Source: Sphingomonas melonis
GTDB taxonomy: Bacteria > Pseudomonadota > Alphaproteobacteria > Sphingomonadales > Sphingomonadaceae
Reading direction: 5' to 3'
Assembly (NCBI RefSeq): GCF_013409985.1
Contig: NZ_JACCBY010000004.1
Coordinates: forward strand, 62,001-126,000
DNA: 64,000 bases
How positions within the stretch are numbered: position 1 is the first letter of the stretch; each line of letters begins with the position of its first letter. Positions 9,182-18,789 of the stretch are shown here, in pieces. The translations under genes were made by a program, and so were the position numbers. Below the pieces are notes generated by a model. That model worked only from the letters and a program-made list of their open reading frames with translations, made no database searches and was not told the origin of the DNA.

Positions 9182-11971
9182 TTAGAAATTGACCGCAACG
9201 CGGCCGTAATAATAGCCACCGGTGAAGCCATAGGCGCCGCTGGTCGCGTAGAAGCCCGCTCCGGTATTGACGTTGGTCAGCGTATCGTTGCGATCGGGGT
9301 AGACATTGAACAGATTGTTCGCGCCGACCGCGACCGTCAGGCTCTCCGTCGTCTTCCACGACAATTCGAGGTCGGTGATCCACTTCGCGCCGAAGGTACG
9401 ATCGTTGATCACCGCATTGCCGAACGACTTGAAGCTGCCGTAACGGACGACGCGAGTTGACAGGGTGAAGGCGTCGATCGTCACGACATTCCCGATGAAC
9501 AGCTTGGTTCGCGGCAGATTGACCGTCAGATTGCTACGCGACAGCCGGTCGAACAGCACGTAATCCGCGCCCAATGCCGCCAGCTGCGGCGGGTTCGCCT
9601 TGACACCGGTGATGATCGTCTTGTTGTAATTATAGCCGATGTTCCACGCGAGGCTGGCAATCGTGCCGATCGGGTGGCGATAGGTCGCGACGACATCGAC
9701 GCCGCGGGTGCGGGTATCGATTGCGTTGGTGTAATATTGCGCACTGATATCGGGCGACTGGCCGTTGGCGATGAGGATCGCCGACACCGCATTGCCGGTC
9801 AGTGTCGAGGTGATGGCGATCCGGTCCTCGACCTTGATCTGATAGCCGTCCACTGTGACGCTGAGCCGGGGCAACGGCGTCAGCACCAGCCCGGCGCTGA
9901 TGTTGGTCGACTTCTCCGGCGTCAGCGGCTGCGCCCCCAGCGCCAGCGCGGCGGGCGATCCGACCGGCAGCGTTTTGATCTGCAACAGGTTCAGCGTCGG
10001 CGGCGTACCTATCGTCCGGAACTGGCCGGTGGTCGAGGCATAGATCTGCTGCGCCAGAGCCGGCGCGCGGAAGCCGGTGCTCGCCGCGCCGCGCAGCGCT
10101 ACCCACGGCGCGACGGCGTAGCGCGCGTTGACCTTGCCGATCAGCGTGTCGCCGCTGTCGTCGTCATAATGTTCGTAGCGCAGCGCGCCGCCGATCGTCA
10201 CGTCGCGCAACGGGTCCCATGCGACATCAGCATAGGCCGCGAGGTTGTTGCGCTTGACGAAGCCGGCGTCGGACGGCTGGAACCCGGCCGCGCCCGATGC
10301 GCCAGGTGTCGGCCGGCCGAGGCTGGAGGTGTAGGTCCCGGCGACATAGCTCGCCGGTTCGCCCTGCGCGACTTGGTAGCTTTCGATGCGATGCTGCAGG
10401 CCGCCCGACACCTGCAACGTCCCCGTACCCACCGGATAGGACCGGGTGACGTCGAGCGAGTTGACCGCCTCCTTGGAGATGAGCGACCCGACGTAGAATG
10501 CCGTTGGGCTGGTCGGCCCCAACGACGCGTTGATCGTCCGATCCGCCCGCTGCCGCGACCGGTTCCGCCCCAGCGTCGAGCTGAAATCCCACTTCCACCC
10601 CGCAATCACGCCGCGCACGCCGACCGCGACCTCGTAATCCTCCTCGTTGATGACGACGCGCGGGTAGAAGCCGTTGGGATAGACCTGCGGTAGCGAATTG
10701 GCGTTCGTCGCGGGACGATACGTGTAGTTGAGGTCCGATTTGCGCTGCGCATAGGTGCCAAACGCGTACAGTTCGACCGTGCCGAGGTCGTAGCCGGCGT
10801 TGAACGCGGTATTGAGGCTCTCCTGCGGCATCGCGCCGTAATTGAAGGTGACCAGCCGGTCGATCGTCGCCTCGCGCGGATCGAGCGCGCCGTTCACTAG
10901 CGGATACAGACGAATGGTGGAGGCGATCGGTTCGGCACGGTTCGACGCCTGCTGCTTCTTCGCCCCCGCCGACAGGTTGAGGAAGCCGTTCTCGCCCAGT
11001 GCCAGCCCCAGGTTGAGGTCGGCCTGGAACAGCTCGCCGTCGCTGCGGTCCATGTTCTGGCCGGCGGAGATCGCGCCGAAGCCGCCCTTCGCATCGTCCT
11101 TCAGGATCACGTTGATGACGCCGGCGATTGCGTCCGATCCATATTGCGCGGCGGCACCGTCGCGCAGCACCTCAATGTGGTCGACCGCGGCGGTCGGGAT
11201 CATATCGAGATCGGCGGGAACCGAGCCGTTGTAGTAATTGGACACGGCGTTGATCAGCGAGGTCTTGTGCCGCCGCTTGCCGTTAACGAGGATCAGCGTC
11301 TGGTCCGGGTTGAGCCCGCGAAGGCCGCCGGTTGCGATAACGGTCGACGTACCGCCACCTGCCCGCGTCGGTAGGTTGAACGAGGGCACTAGCGTGTTGA
11401 GCGCGGCGAACACGCCGGACTTGCCCGTGCGCTGGAGTTCTGCGCCGCTGATGACGTCGATTGGGGTCGGGCTGTCGACGACGGTACGCGGCTGGCCGCG
11501 GCTGCCGGTGACGACGATGTCGCTTGCCGGTTCGTCGACCTGGTTTGCGGTCGGCGCGGTCGGGTCCTGCGCATCGCTGACCTGCGCCTGCTGGAACGCC
11601 GGGGCGAGTGCGACCGTGCGCAGCGCGGCGGTTCGCACCGATTGCGGCAGCACCGCGGACGCAGGCAGCGACAACGCAATCACTCCACCGCCGCTGCGAT
11701 TGACGCGCAGCCCGGTGCCGGAGAGCAGGCGGCCCAATGCTGCCTCCGCCGACATACGCCCCTTTACCCCGGCAGTCCGCAGGCCGGCGACGCGGTCATA
11801 AGGATAGAGGATCTGGACCCCAGATTGTTCGGCGAAACGAGCAAGCGCACCCTGTACCGACTGCGCCTCGATCACGAAGGTGATCGTCGCGGGTTGCGCC
11901 ACCACGGCGGGCGCCGCCAGCGCCATGGCAATTCCGCTCAACAACGCGCCGAACATCATGGGTTTGGTCAT
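9182..11971 (-). CDS. TonB-dependent receptor with STN signalling domain
   Basis: A 929-aa transducer-type outer-membrane receptor. After a signal peptide comes a secretin/TonB N-terminal domain at about residues 27-100 (ALARFAEQSGVQILYPYD...LLSGTGLRV), then a TonB box region (DIVVTGSRG), a plug with LNPDQTLILVNGKRR and GSDAIAGVINVI, and a barrel ending with aromatic residues (RVAVNF). STN domains contact a FecR-type anti-sigma in the periplasm. The divergent sigma and FecR genes 180 bases away are the obvious partners. The start at 11971 gives a normal signal peptide; the 5' extension to 12025 does not. Confidence 0.93.
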   Translation of the reverse strand: MTKPMMFGALLSGIAMALAAPAVVAQPATITFVIEAQSVQGALARFAEQSGVQILYPYDRVAGLRTAGVKGRMSAEAALGRLLSGTGLRVNRSGGGVIALSLPASAVLPQSVRTAALRTVALAPAFQQAQVSDAQDPTAPTANQVDEPASDIVVTGSRGQPRTVVDSPTPIDVISGAELQRTGKSGVFAALNTLVPSFNLPTRAGGGTSTVIATGGLRGLNPDQTLILVNGKRRHKTSLINAVSNYYNGSVPADLDMIPTAAVDHIEVLRDGAAAQYGSDAIAGVINVILKDDAKGGFGAISAGQNMDRSDGELFQADLNLGLALGENGFLNLSAGAKKQQASNRAEPIASTIRLYPLVNGALDPREATIDRLVTFNYGAMPQESLNTAFNAGYDLGTVELYAFGTYAQRKSDLNYTYRPATNANSLPQVYPNGFYPRVVINEEDYEVAVGVRGVIAGWKWDFSSTLGRNRSRQRADRTINASLGPTSPTAFYVGSLISKEAVNSLDVTRSYPVGTGTLQVSGGLQHRIESYQVAQGEPASYVAGTYTSSLGRPTPGASGAAGFQPSDAGFVKRNNLAAYADVAWDPLRDVTIGGALRYEHYDDDSGDTLIGKVNARYAVAPWVALRGAASTGFRAPALAQQIYASTTGQFRTIGTPPTLNLLQIKTLPVGSPAALALGAQPLTPEKSTNISAGLVLTPLPRLSVTVDGYQIKVEDRIAITSTLTGNAVSAILIANGQSPDISAQYYTNAIDTRTRGVDVVATYRHPIGTIASLAWNIGYNYNKTIITGVKANPPQLAALGADYVLFDRLSRSNLTVNLPRTKLFIGNVVTIDAFTLSTRVVRYGSFKSFGNAVINDRTFGAKWITDLELSWKTTESLTVAVGANNLFNVYPDRNDTLTNVNTGAGFYATSGAYGFTGGYYYGRVAVNF

Positions 11972-12151
11972 TGTTAGCCCCCCGGCACTGGTGTTCACTG
12001 ATGGGGAAGACGGTCGCGACGACACAATCTGCTAACCATCATGTCATTTTTATTTCATGATGGCTGGACAGCCGAGGCAAAGGCTGGTCGTATCGACCCA
12101 ACATCAAGTCCGCAGGAGAGGAACGCCTTCGTCACGTTCGGGGAGGTTCCG

Positions 12152-12778
12152 GTGGATTCAGTCAGGGGCAACGGGTCCGTCAGGGCCAGGCTCGAATGGT
12201 ACAAGCAGGCCATCCTGCCGCATGAGGGCGCGCTGCGGTCTCGGTTGCGGCGGGTGCTGCCCGACGGCGCCGATGTCGACGACGTCGTGGCGGAGGCGAT
12301 GACGCGGGCCTATGCGACCGGGGACATTGGCCGCGTGCAGTCCGGCCGCGCCTATCTTTACCAGATCGCCCGCAACCTCGTCATCGATGCCGCCCGGCGC
12401 AGCAAGATCGTGTCATTCGAGGTGATCGCCGACCTCGACCTGATCGGTGTGGACGACAGCGCGCAGGCCCGGCTGGAGGCGCGTGATGAACTGCGGCATC
12501 TGCAGGCGATCCTCGACGCCCTGCCCCCGCAATGCCGCCGCGCTTTCGTCTTGCGGCGGGTGTACGATTGGCCGACGGGTGCGATAGCAGAGGAGATGGA
12601 CCTGTCCGTTTCCACGGTAGACAAGCATTTGGCACGCGCCGCGCTGAAGATCATGCAGGCGATCGGCGAGTACGAGGGTTCGGGTTTTGGATGGTCCCTG
12701 CAAAAGCGCAACGATACGACAGGCGATCGAGGCGGAAGCCGCGCGATTGTTCCTGGTCGCCCGCGCCAGCGACGCTGA
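12152..12778 (+). CDS. ECF RNA polymerase sigma factor (FecI-type)
   Basis: A 208-aa sigma-70 family protein. The region 2 core is DVDDVVAEAMTRAYA followed by ARNLVIDAARR. Region 4 is DALPPQCRRAFVLRRVYDWPTGAIAEEMDLSVSTVDKHLARA, a helix-turn-helix that reads the -35 element. I choose the GTG at 12152 because GGGGAGG lies five bases upstream; an upstream ATG at 12041 is in frame but adds unstructured residues. The gene overlaps the FecR gene by 92 bases and is divergent from the STN receptor, the usual layout of a cell-surface signalling system that turns on the receptor operon. Confidence 0.9.
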   Translation: MDSVRGNGSVRARLEWYKQAILPHEGALRSRLRRVLPDGADVDDVVAEAMTRAYATGDIGRVQSGRAYLYQIARNLVIDAARRSKIVSFEVIADLDLIGVDDSAQARLEARDELRHLQAILDALPPQCRRAFVLRRVYDWPTGAIAEEMDLSVSTVDKHLARAALKIMQAIGEYEGSGFGWSLQKRNDTTGDRGGSRAIVPGRPRQRR

Positions 12779-13694
12779 TGCCGATTGGGACGCCGCCTAT
12801 CGCTGGATCGAGCAGGACCCCGCGCATGGCTATGCCTTCGCCAAGGTGGAGGCGGGATGGGAGCTTGCCGACAGGTTGGGCGACGTCCCCTCCGAACGGC
12901 TGCTCCCCCCGGCGCTCGCCGCCCCGATATCGATCGCCACGGCACGGACTGATCCGGCGCCACCCGTCACCCGCCGCCTCGCGATGGGCGGGATCGCCGC
13001 TGGCCTGATCGGGGCGGTCGGCACGCTCGCGTGGCGCTTCAGCGATGCGGGCGACCATTATGCGACCGGCATCGGCGAACGCCGCACCGTGACGCTCGCC
13101 GACGGCAGCCTGATGCGCCTCAACACCGACACCTCGGTCACCGTCGATCTGGCGCCCGAACGCCGTTCGGTCCGGCTGCTGCGCGGCGAGGCGAGCTTCG
13201 ACGTCGCGCACGACACGAGCCGTCCGTTCGTCGTCGCCGCGGACGAGGCGCGGGTCCGTGCGGTCGGTACCGCCTTCACCGTCCGGCTGCGCCCCGATTT
13301 TACCGAAGTGACAGTTAGCGAGGGGATCGTCGGGGTGCGCGACGGCGACCGGAACGAGCGCCACGTCGCGGCGGGCAATGCGGCGGCCGTGCGCCGCGGA
13401 ACGATCGCCGTCACCGCGCTGGATCACACCGACATCCAGCGCCGGCTGGCGTGGCAGGACGGACGGCTCAGCTTCGACGGCGATACGCTGGAACAGGCGG
13501 TCGACGAGTTCAATCGCTACCGCACCGTCCCCATCGTGATCGGCGATCCGGCGCTGGCCGGCGTCCGGATCGGCGGCACCTTCCGTTCCGACCGGTCGGG
13601 CGACTTCGCCCGCGCGCTTGAACAGAGCTTCGGCATCCGCGCGATCGAAGGGGGCGACGGATCGCTGCTGCTCGTTCCCGCAGGCAACGGGTAG
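12687..13694 (+). CDS. FecR-domain anti-sigma factor
   Basis: A 335-aa FecR-like protein. The N-terminal cytosolic DUF4880-like part (AARLFLVARASDADADWDAAYRWIEQDPAH) is followed by a transmembrane helix (MGGIAAGLIGAVGTLAW, about residues 95-112) and a periplasmic FecR domain (TVTLADGSLMRLNTDTS...GEASFDVAHD...VRAVGTAFTV). The C-terminal part (FDGDTLEQAVDEFNRY) resembles an STN-like module that receives the receptor signal. The apparent start is a TTG inside the sigma gene, a long overlap for this family but required to keep the DUF4880 region. Confidence 0.88.
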   Translation: MDGPCKSATIRQAIEAEAARLFLVARASDADADWDAAYRWIEQDPAHGYAFAKVEAGWELADRLGDVPSERLLPPALAAPISIATARTDPAPPVTRRLAMGGIAAGLIGAVGTLAWRFSDAGDHYATGIGERRTVTLADGSLMRLNTDTSVTVDLAPERRSVRLLRGEASFDVAHDTSRPFVVAADEARVRAVGTAFTVRLRPDFTEVTVSEGIVGVRDGDRNERHVAAGNAAAVRRGTIAVTALDHTDIQRRLAWQDGRLSFDGDTLEQAVDEFNRYRTVPIVIGDPALAGVRIGGTFRSDRSGDFARALEQSFGIRAIEGGDGSLLLVPAGNG

Positions 13695-13803
13695 CAGAAA
13701 CGCTCGGCCCACCCGTTTGGGAGGAGGAGAGGCGGGCGTCGATCGTCCCGACGCGGACCAGCAGCCCGATCAACCCGCCCCGCCCGTTCAACAGGGGAAG
13801 CCC

Positions 13804-15366
<1,563 letters not shown>

Positions 15367-15399
15367 AGCCTATTAGGATTGTCGCTCCAGACCCAAGCG

Positions 15400-16145
15400 T
15401 GTCCTTGGCCGATACCGTGTCGACGGTGGACAACGGGACGCGCAGCTCGATCCGGTCGCCCGCCCGCACCGGGACGGAGAAGCGCAGGGTGCCGCCCTCG
15501 TCCAGGACGCCGGCTGCGTTCAACTGACGCCCGTTCACCTCGATCGTCGCCGCAACCGCAAGGTGGTATAAGCCCTTGCCGCACACGGTTGCATTGGCCA
15601 GCCGAAACCTCAGGTCGCGCGGGTCCCGCGACAGCCATTCGTGAGCTGCGTGCCTGGCGTAGCTGAGCGTGGGATCGAGCGCGATATCGACGGCGCCTGT
15701 TCGGGACATGGTGAAGCGACTGACCGACACCGACTGACCCGCGGCCAGTTCCGCCCGGATGGGTATCGTTCCATAGCGCACACGATACCAACCGGGTCCG
15801 CCGCGCTCGCTGCCGTGGTCGATCGGCGGCAGACCGGCCTCACCCCGATCCACGACGCTGGCCAACAGGTCGCCGCCGCCACCATGGCAGCCGACACCCT
15901 GCGCGCGGGTTTGGGAAAAGCCCTTCAGCGTGGCGGCGTCTCGATCATAGCCGATATGATTGGCGGGTTGTCGTATCGGGGGCGAGCTGAACCATGCCGA
16001 ACGGTGCCGCTGCGGCTGGCGATAGCTGGCCGCGGTCGCCGGTGGTGCCCATGAAAGGATCGACGAGGTCGACGGGTGCTTGAGCCGCGGCGGCCGGCGC
16101 AGATGCCGTGATCAGCATGAACGAAAAGCCGAGTGCACGCATCAT
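15400..16145 (-). pseudogene. GH92 alpha-mannosidase remnant (frameshifted and truncated)
   Basis: The ATG at 16145 opens a signal peptide and the GH92 N-terminal segment PVDLVDPFMGTTGDRGQLSPAAAAPFGMVQLAPD. The frame then hits a stop at about 15945. In the next frame the family pattern resumes at once: GYDRDAATLKGFSQTRAQGVGCHGGGGD, then a beta-sandwich-like region running to about 15407. The break near 15955 fits one inserted base. GH92 enzymes are about 700-800 aa, so the catalytic half is absent; what remains runs into the 3' end of the oppositely oriented UnbV gene. The ATG overlaps the stop of the preceding gene (ATGA), so it was once a normal operon member. Confidence 0.7.
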
Positions 16146-16663
16146 CGGCCTTGCTCCATGTGATCGTTGGTCGCCTTGTCACAGCGGTAGAGCACGACGC
16201 CCCCGACCCGCATTGCATCGTCATCCAAGCGGGCAACCGGGAGGGTAGATCGCTCACCGACATGAGAACGGTCTGCGCCGGCCTCCATGTCGAAAATCAC
16301 CCTGCCCCACAGACTGAGTGACCCCCCACCAAGCGCGTAGCGTCCCGATGCGGCAGGCGACAGGTAGCGGCCGTCAGCCAGATAGGTGATCGCGCTCGGC
16401 AGATCGCAGGCGGCCGTCCGGTCGCCCCCATTGTCTCGCTCGCTCCAGGTGCCGAGCAGCCACGCTTCGGTCGGGAGCGCCGTGGGTTGAAGCGCGGCGG
16501 CGGCATGGTCGATCTTCGCGGCTACCGGCGCTGCTCCGACCACCACGGTGGCATTGCGCGCCGGCAAAAGCGGAGCTCTCGACTGCCACCACCAGAACGC
16601 CATGACGACAGCGATCGTGATGCTGAGTGCAAGATAGAGATCAAGTCGGTGCGCGCGCGCCAT
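16142..16663 (-). CDS. hypothetical protein with N-terminal membrane anchor
   Basis: A 173-aa protein with one N-terminal transmembrane helix (DLYLALSITIAVVMAFWW, about residues 8-25) and a periplasmic part. Motifs include WLLGTWSERDN, CDLPSAITYLADGRY and a second Cys in VVLYRCDKA, so a disulfide is possible. The TW..(R)DN and ADG-Y pattern resembles small beta-barrel domains that judge a phenotype-free 'lipocalin-like' fold, but I do not recognise the family. It lies 56 bases after the S1/P1 nuclease and overlaps the GH92 remnant start by four bases. Confidence 0.65.
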   Translation of the reverse strand: MARAHRLDLYLALSITIAVVMAFWWWQSRAPLLPARNATVVVGAAPVAAKIDHAAAALQPTALPTEAWLLGTWSERDNGGDRTAACDLPSAITYLADGRYLSPAASGRYALGGGSLSLWGRVIFDMEAGADRSHVGERSTLPVARLDDDAMRVGGVVLYRCDKATNDHMEQGR

Positions 16664-16719
16664 GCTGTGCCCTTGCAAGCAGTGGGCAGCCGGACGCGAA
16701 CGCCCGGCCGCTGAAGCGA

Positions 16720-17529
16720 TCAGGAGCCGAGCAGGCCGTTGAGCATGCCGGCGAGACGATAGCCGGCCTGTTTCAGACGTTGTGCGACCAGCGGATACTG
16801 GGCCGCCGCATAGTCGCTCGGCAGGGCAACCGGCGCGTCCGGACAGACAGGTGCCTTGTAGCTCCAGCATGCCGGCAGGGTGTCGTAGATCTGGTCGCGG
16901 GCGATGTCGCTGCTCTCGGCAGCCCAATCGCGCGGCGTGCCGCCGAGGGTGACGCTGACGCCGTTGTTCATCAGCTCCTGCGCCAGTATCGCCGACGCCA
17001 CGCCGTGACCGTCGATGATGGTGTCGTCCCAGATCGCATGGATCATCATCGGGTCCCCGCCATTGAGCGTCACATAGTTGTAGCCGATCGGGTCGGAGCC
17101 ATGCAGCGGCTGATGCAGGTCGCCGACCAGGTGGACAATGTACTTGAGCGCGACTTCGCGATTGGCGGCCGACTGGCTGCGGTCCGCCAGGATGGTGCTA
17201 TAAAAGGCTACCGCCTGGTCGGCGCACATCGCGGTGCCCGTACAGGCATGTTCGGGTGCCGCGCTGCCGTCGATGGGGATGCGGACGGTGTGGGTCGGGT
17301 CGGTCGTCGCTCGCTGGGTATCCGCCCAGGACGCCACCTTGGCCAGGTGGGTCACGCCGTCAGTGGCGAGCAGGGTCTTCAGCTCGGTCCAGACCGACGG
17401 CTTCAAATTGAGCTCGGCAATGTTGGCGATCGTCGCATGGCCGTTATTGCCCCAGGCCAAGGCAGGCTGCGGCGCGACGGCGATCAGGGCGGTGACGGCG
17501 AGCAACCAGGCTTTCGAATGCTGTCTCAT
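16720..17529 (-). CDS. S1/P1 family nuclease
   Basis: A 269-aa secreted zinc nuclease. The signal peptide ends ALA and the mature protein begins WGNNGH; in this family the N-terminal Trp amine and side-chain ligands of the first His bind the trinuclear zinc site. Other ligand motifs are present: VASWAD, YIVHLVGDLHQPLH and HAIWDD. Four cysteines (in HACTGTAMCAD and PACWSYKAPVC) could form disulfides. The enzyme degrades single-stranded DNA and RNA to 5'-mononucleotides and also has 3'-nucleotidase activity. In the operon it may serve phosphate or nucleoside scavenging along with the TonB receptor. Confidence 0.93.
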   Translation of the reverse strand: MRQHSKAWLLAVTALIAVAPQPALAWGNNGHATIANIAELNLKPSVWTELKTLLATDGVTHLAKVASWADTQRATTDPTHTVRIPIDGSAAPEHACTGTAMCADQAVAFYSTILADRSQSAANREVALKYIVHLVGDLHQPLHGSDPIGYNYVTLNGGDPMMIHAIWDDTIIDGHGVASAILAQELMNNGVSVTLGGTPRDWAAESSDIARDQIYDTLPACWSYKAPVCPDAPVALPSDYAAAQYPLVAQRLKQAGYRLAGMLNGLLGS

Positions 17530-17592
17530 ATTGGTTCTCCTTTGTGGCGTCGGGGAGTTGGCCGGCAGGCTACGGCCGAACTGGCGCGCGGG

Positions 17593-18777
17593 TTATCGGC
17601 GCGAGGGGAAGAGCGAGAGCGGCACGGCGTTGCCCATGGCCGCATAACCGGCATCCCCCGGATGGAGATGATCGCCGGAATCGAAGGGCGGCTGGATCGC
17701 GGGCGGCGTGCTCGCATCCCGAACGGCGGCCTCGAAGTCGATCACCCCGTCGAACGCACCGCCGGTGCGGATCCACCGATTGACGTCGGCGCGTACCTGT
17801 TCGGCCGCGGGATTGAGGTATTTCGATCCCCAGCCAGGCGTCAGCGTGCCACCATAGATGCGGATGCCGTGCGCGTGCGCCGCGTCGATCAGTCGGCGAT
17901 AACCGGCGATCAGGTCGGCCGCGCCGACCGACGGCTCGTTAGGCTGGCCGGCGTGCCAGATGTCGTTGATCCCTTCCAGCACGACCAGGTCGGTGACGCC
18001 GGACACGGACGCGACGTCGCGCTCGAACCGATCAACGCCGGCCGTGCCTCGCCCGTCGCGCAACAGCCGGTTGCCGCTGATGCCTTTGTTGACCACTCCG
18101 CAATGCCGAGGACCGCTTGCCACTAAGCGCTGCGCGAGCGTGCCGGGCCAGCCGCTCCAGTCGGTGCGGCTGCCACGCGCGCCTTCGGTTATCGAGTCGC
18201 CGAAGGTCACGATCGTGCAGGTGGTCGGCGGATTGCGCAGCGCGATCCCGGTCACGAAGGGCCGGATTTTCTTCGGCTCCAGTCCCGACCCAGCGGCATC
18301 GGTAACACCGGCACCGAATGCCGCCGGGAACCCTGCATTGCCCGCGACGGTCGAACTCTCCATATCCGTGGTGACGGTAACGATCACGTCTTCGCCGCCC
18401 CGCGCGCGCCAAACGGTCGGCGAAGAGGTCAGCGACGCACCTTCGGCGATGACGACACCCTCCCCCGCCTCGAAGCGGATCGAGCGCTCAGTATTCCGTT
18501 CGATGCCGAAGCCAGTTCCAGCGATTGCCGCCGATGCGCGAACGATGTGCAGCGGCAATGCACCCTCGGGATTGGTGAACGTTACGCGCATGGCATCACC
18601 CGATTGGCTAAGCCGCATGCGAAAGCGGTAGGTACCGGCCGGCAGGGTGCCCCGCACGGCCTTGGTCGCCGGCGAGGTGGCATAGCCCCAGGCGCCGCCC
18701 CAGCGCTGGGCGGGCGCGGCATGCGCCGACGCCGCCATTGCGACAGTGCCGAGGATGAGCGTGGCGAAACGTGACAT
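17593..18777 (-). CDS. SGNH/GDSL hydrolase, secreted
   Basis: A 394-aa exported esterase. A signal peptide (ATLILGTVAMAASAHA) and an N-terminal beta-sandwich-like region of about 170 residues precede the SGNH domain. Block I is TFGDSITEG (nucleophile Ser), block II KGISGNRLL (Gly), block III VLEGINDIW (Asn), and block V SGDHLHPGDAGY (Asp and His). Such proteins deacylate carbohydrates or lipids. It is 12 bases downstream of the STN receptor, so co-transcription is near certain. A carbohydrate acetyl-esterase role fits the GH92 remnant in the same operon. Confidence 0.92.
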   Translation of the reverse strand: MSRFATLILGTVAMAASAHAAPAQRWGGAWGYATSPATKAVRGTLPAGTYRFRMRLSQSGDAMRVTFTNPEGALPLHIVRASAAIAGTGFGIERNTERSIRFEAGEGVVIAEGASLTSSPTVWRARGGEDVIVTVTTDMESSTVAGNAGFPAAFGAGVTDAAGSGLEPKKIRPFVTGIALRNPPTTCTIVTFGDSITEGARGSRTDWSGWPGTLAQRLVASGPRHCGVVNKGISGNRLLRDGRGTAGVDRFERDVASVSGVTDLVVLEGINDIWHAGQPNEPSVGAADLIAGYRRLIDAAHAHGIRIYGGTLTPGWGSKYLNPAAEQVRADVNRWIRTGGAFDGVIDFEAAVRDASTPPAIQPPFDSGDHLHPGDAGYAAMGNAVPLSLFPSRR

Positions 18778-18789
18778 CGGCGCTCCTCC

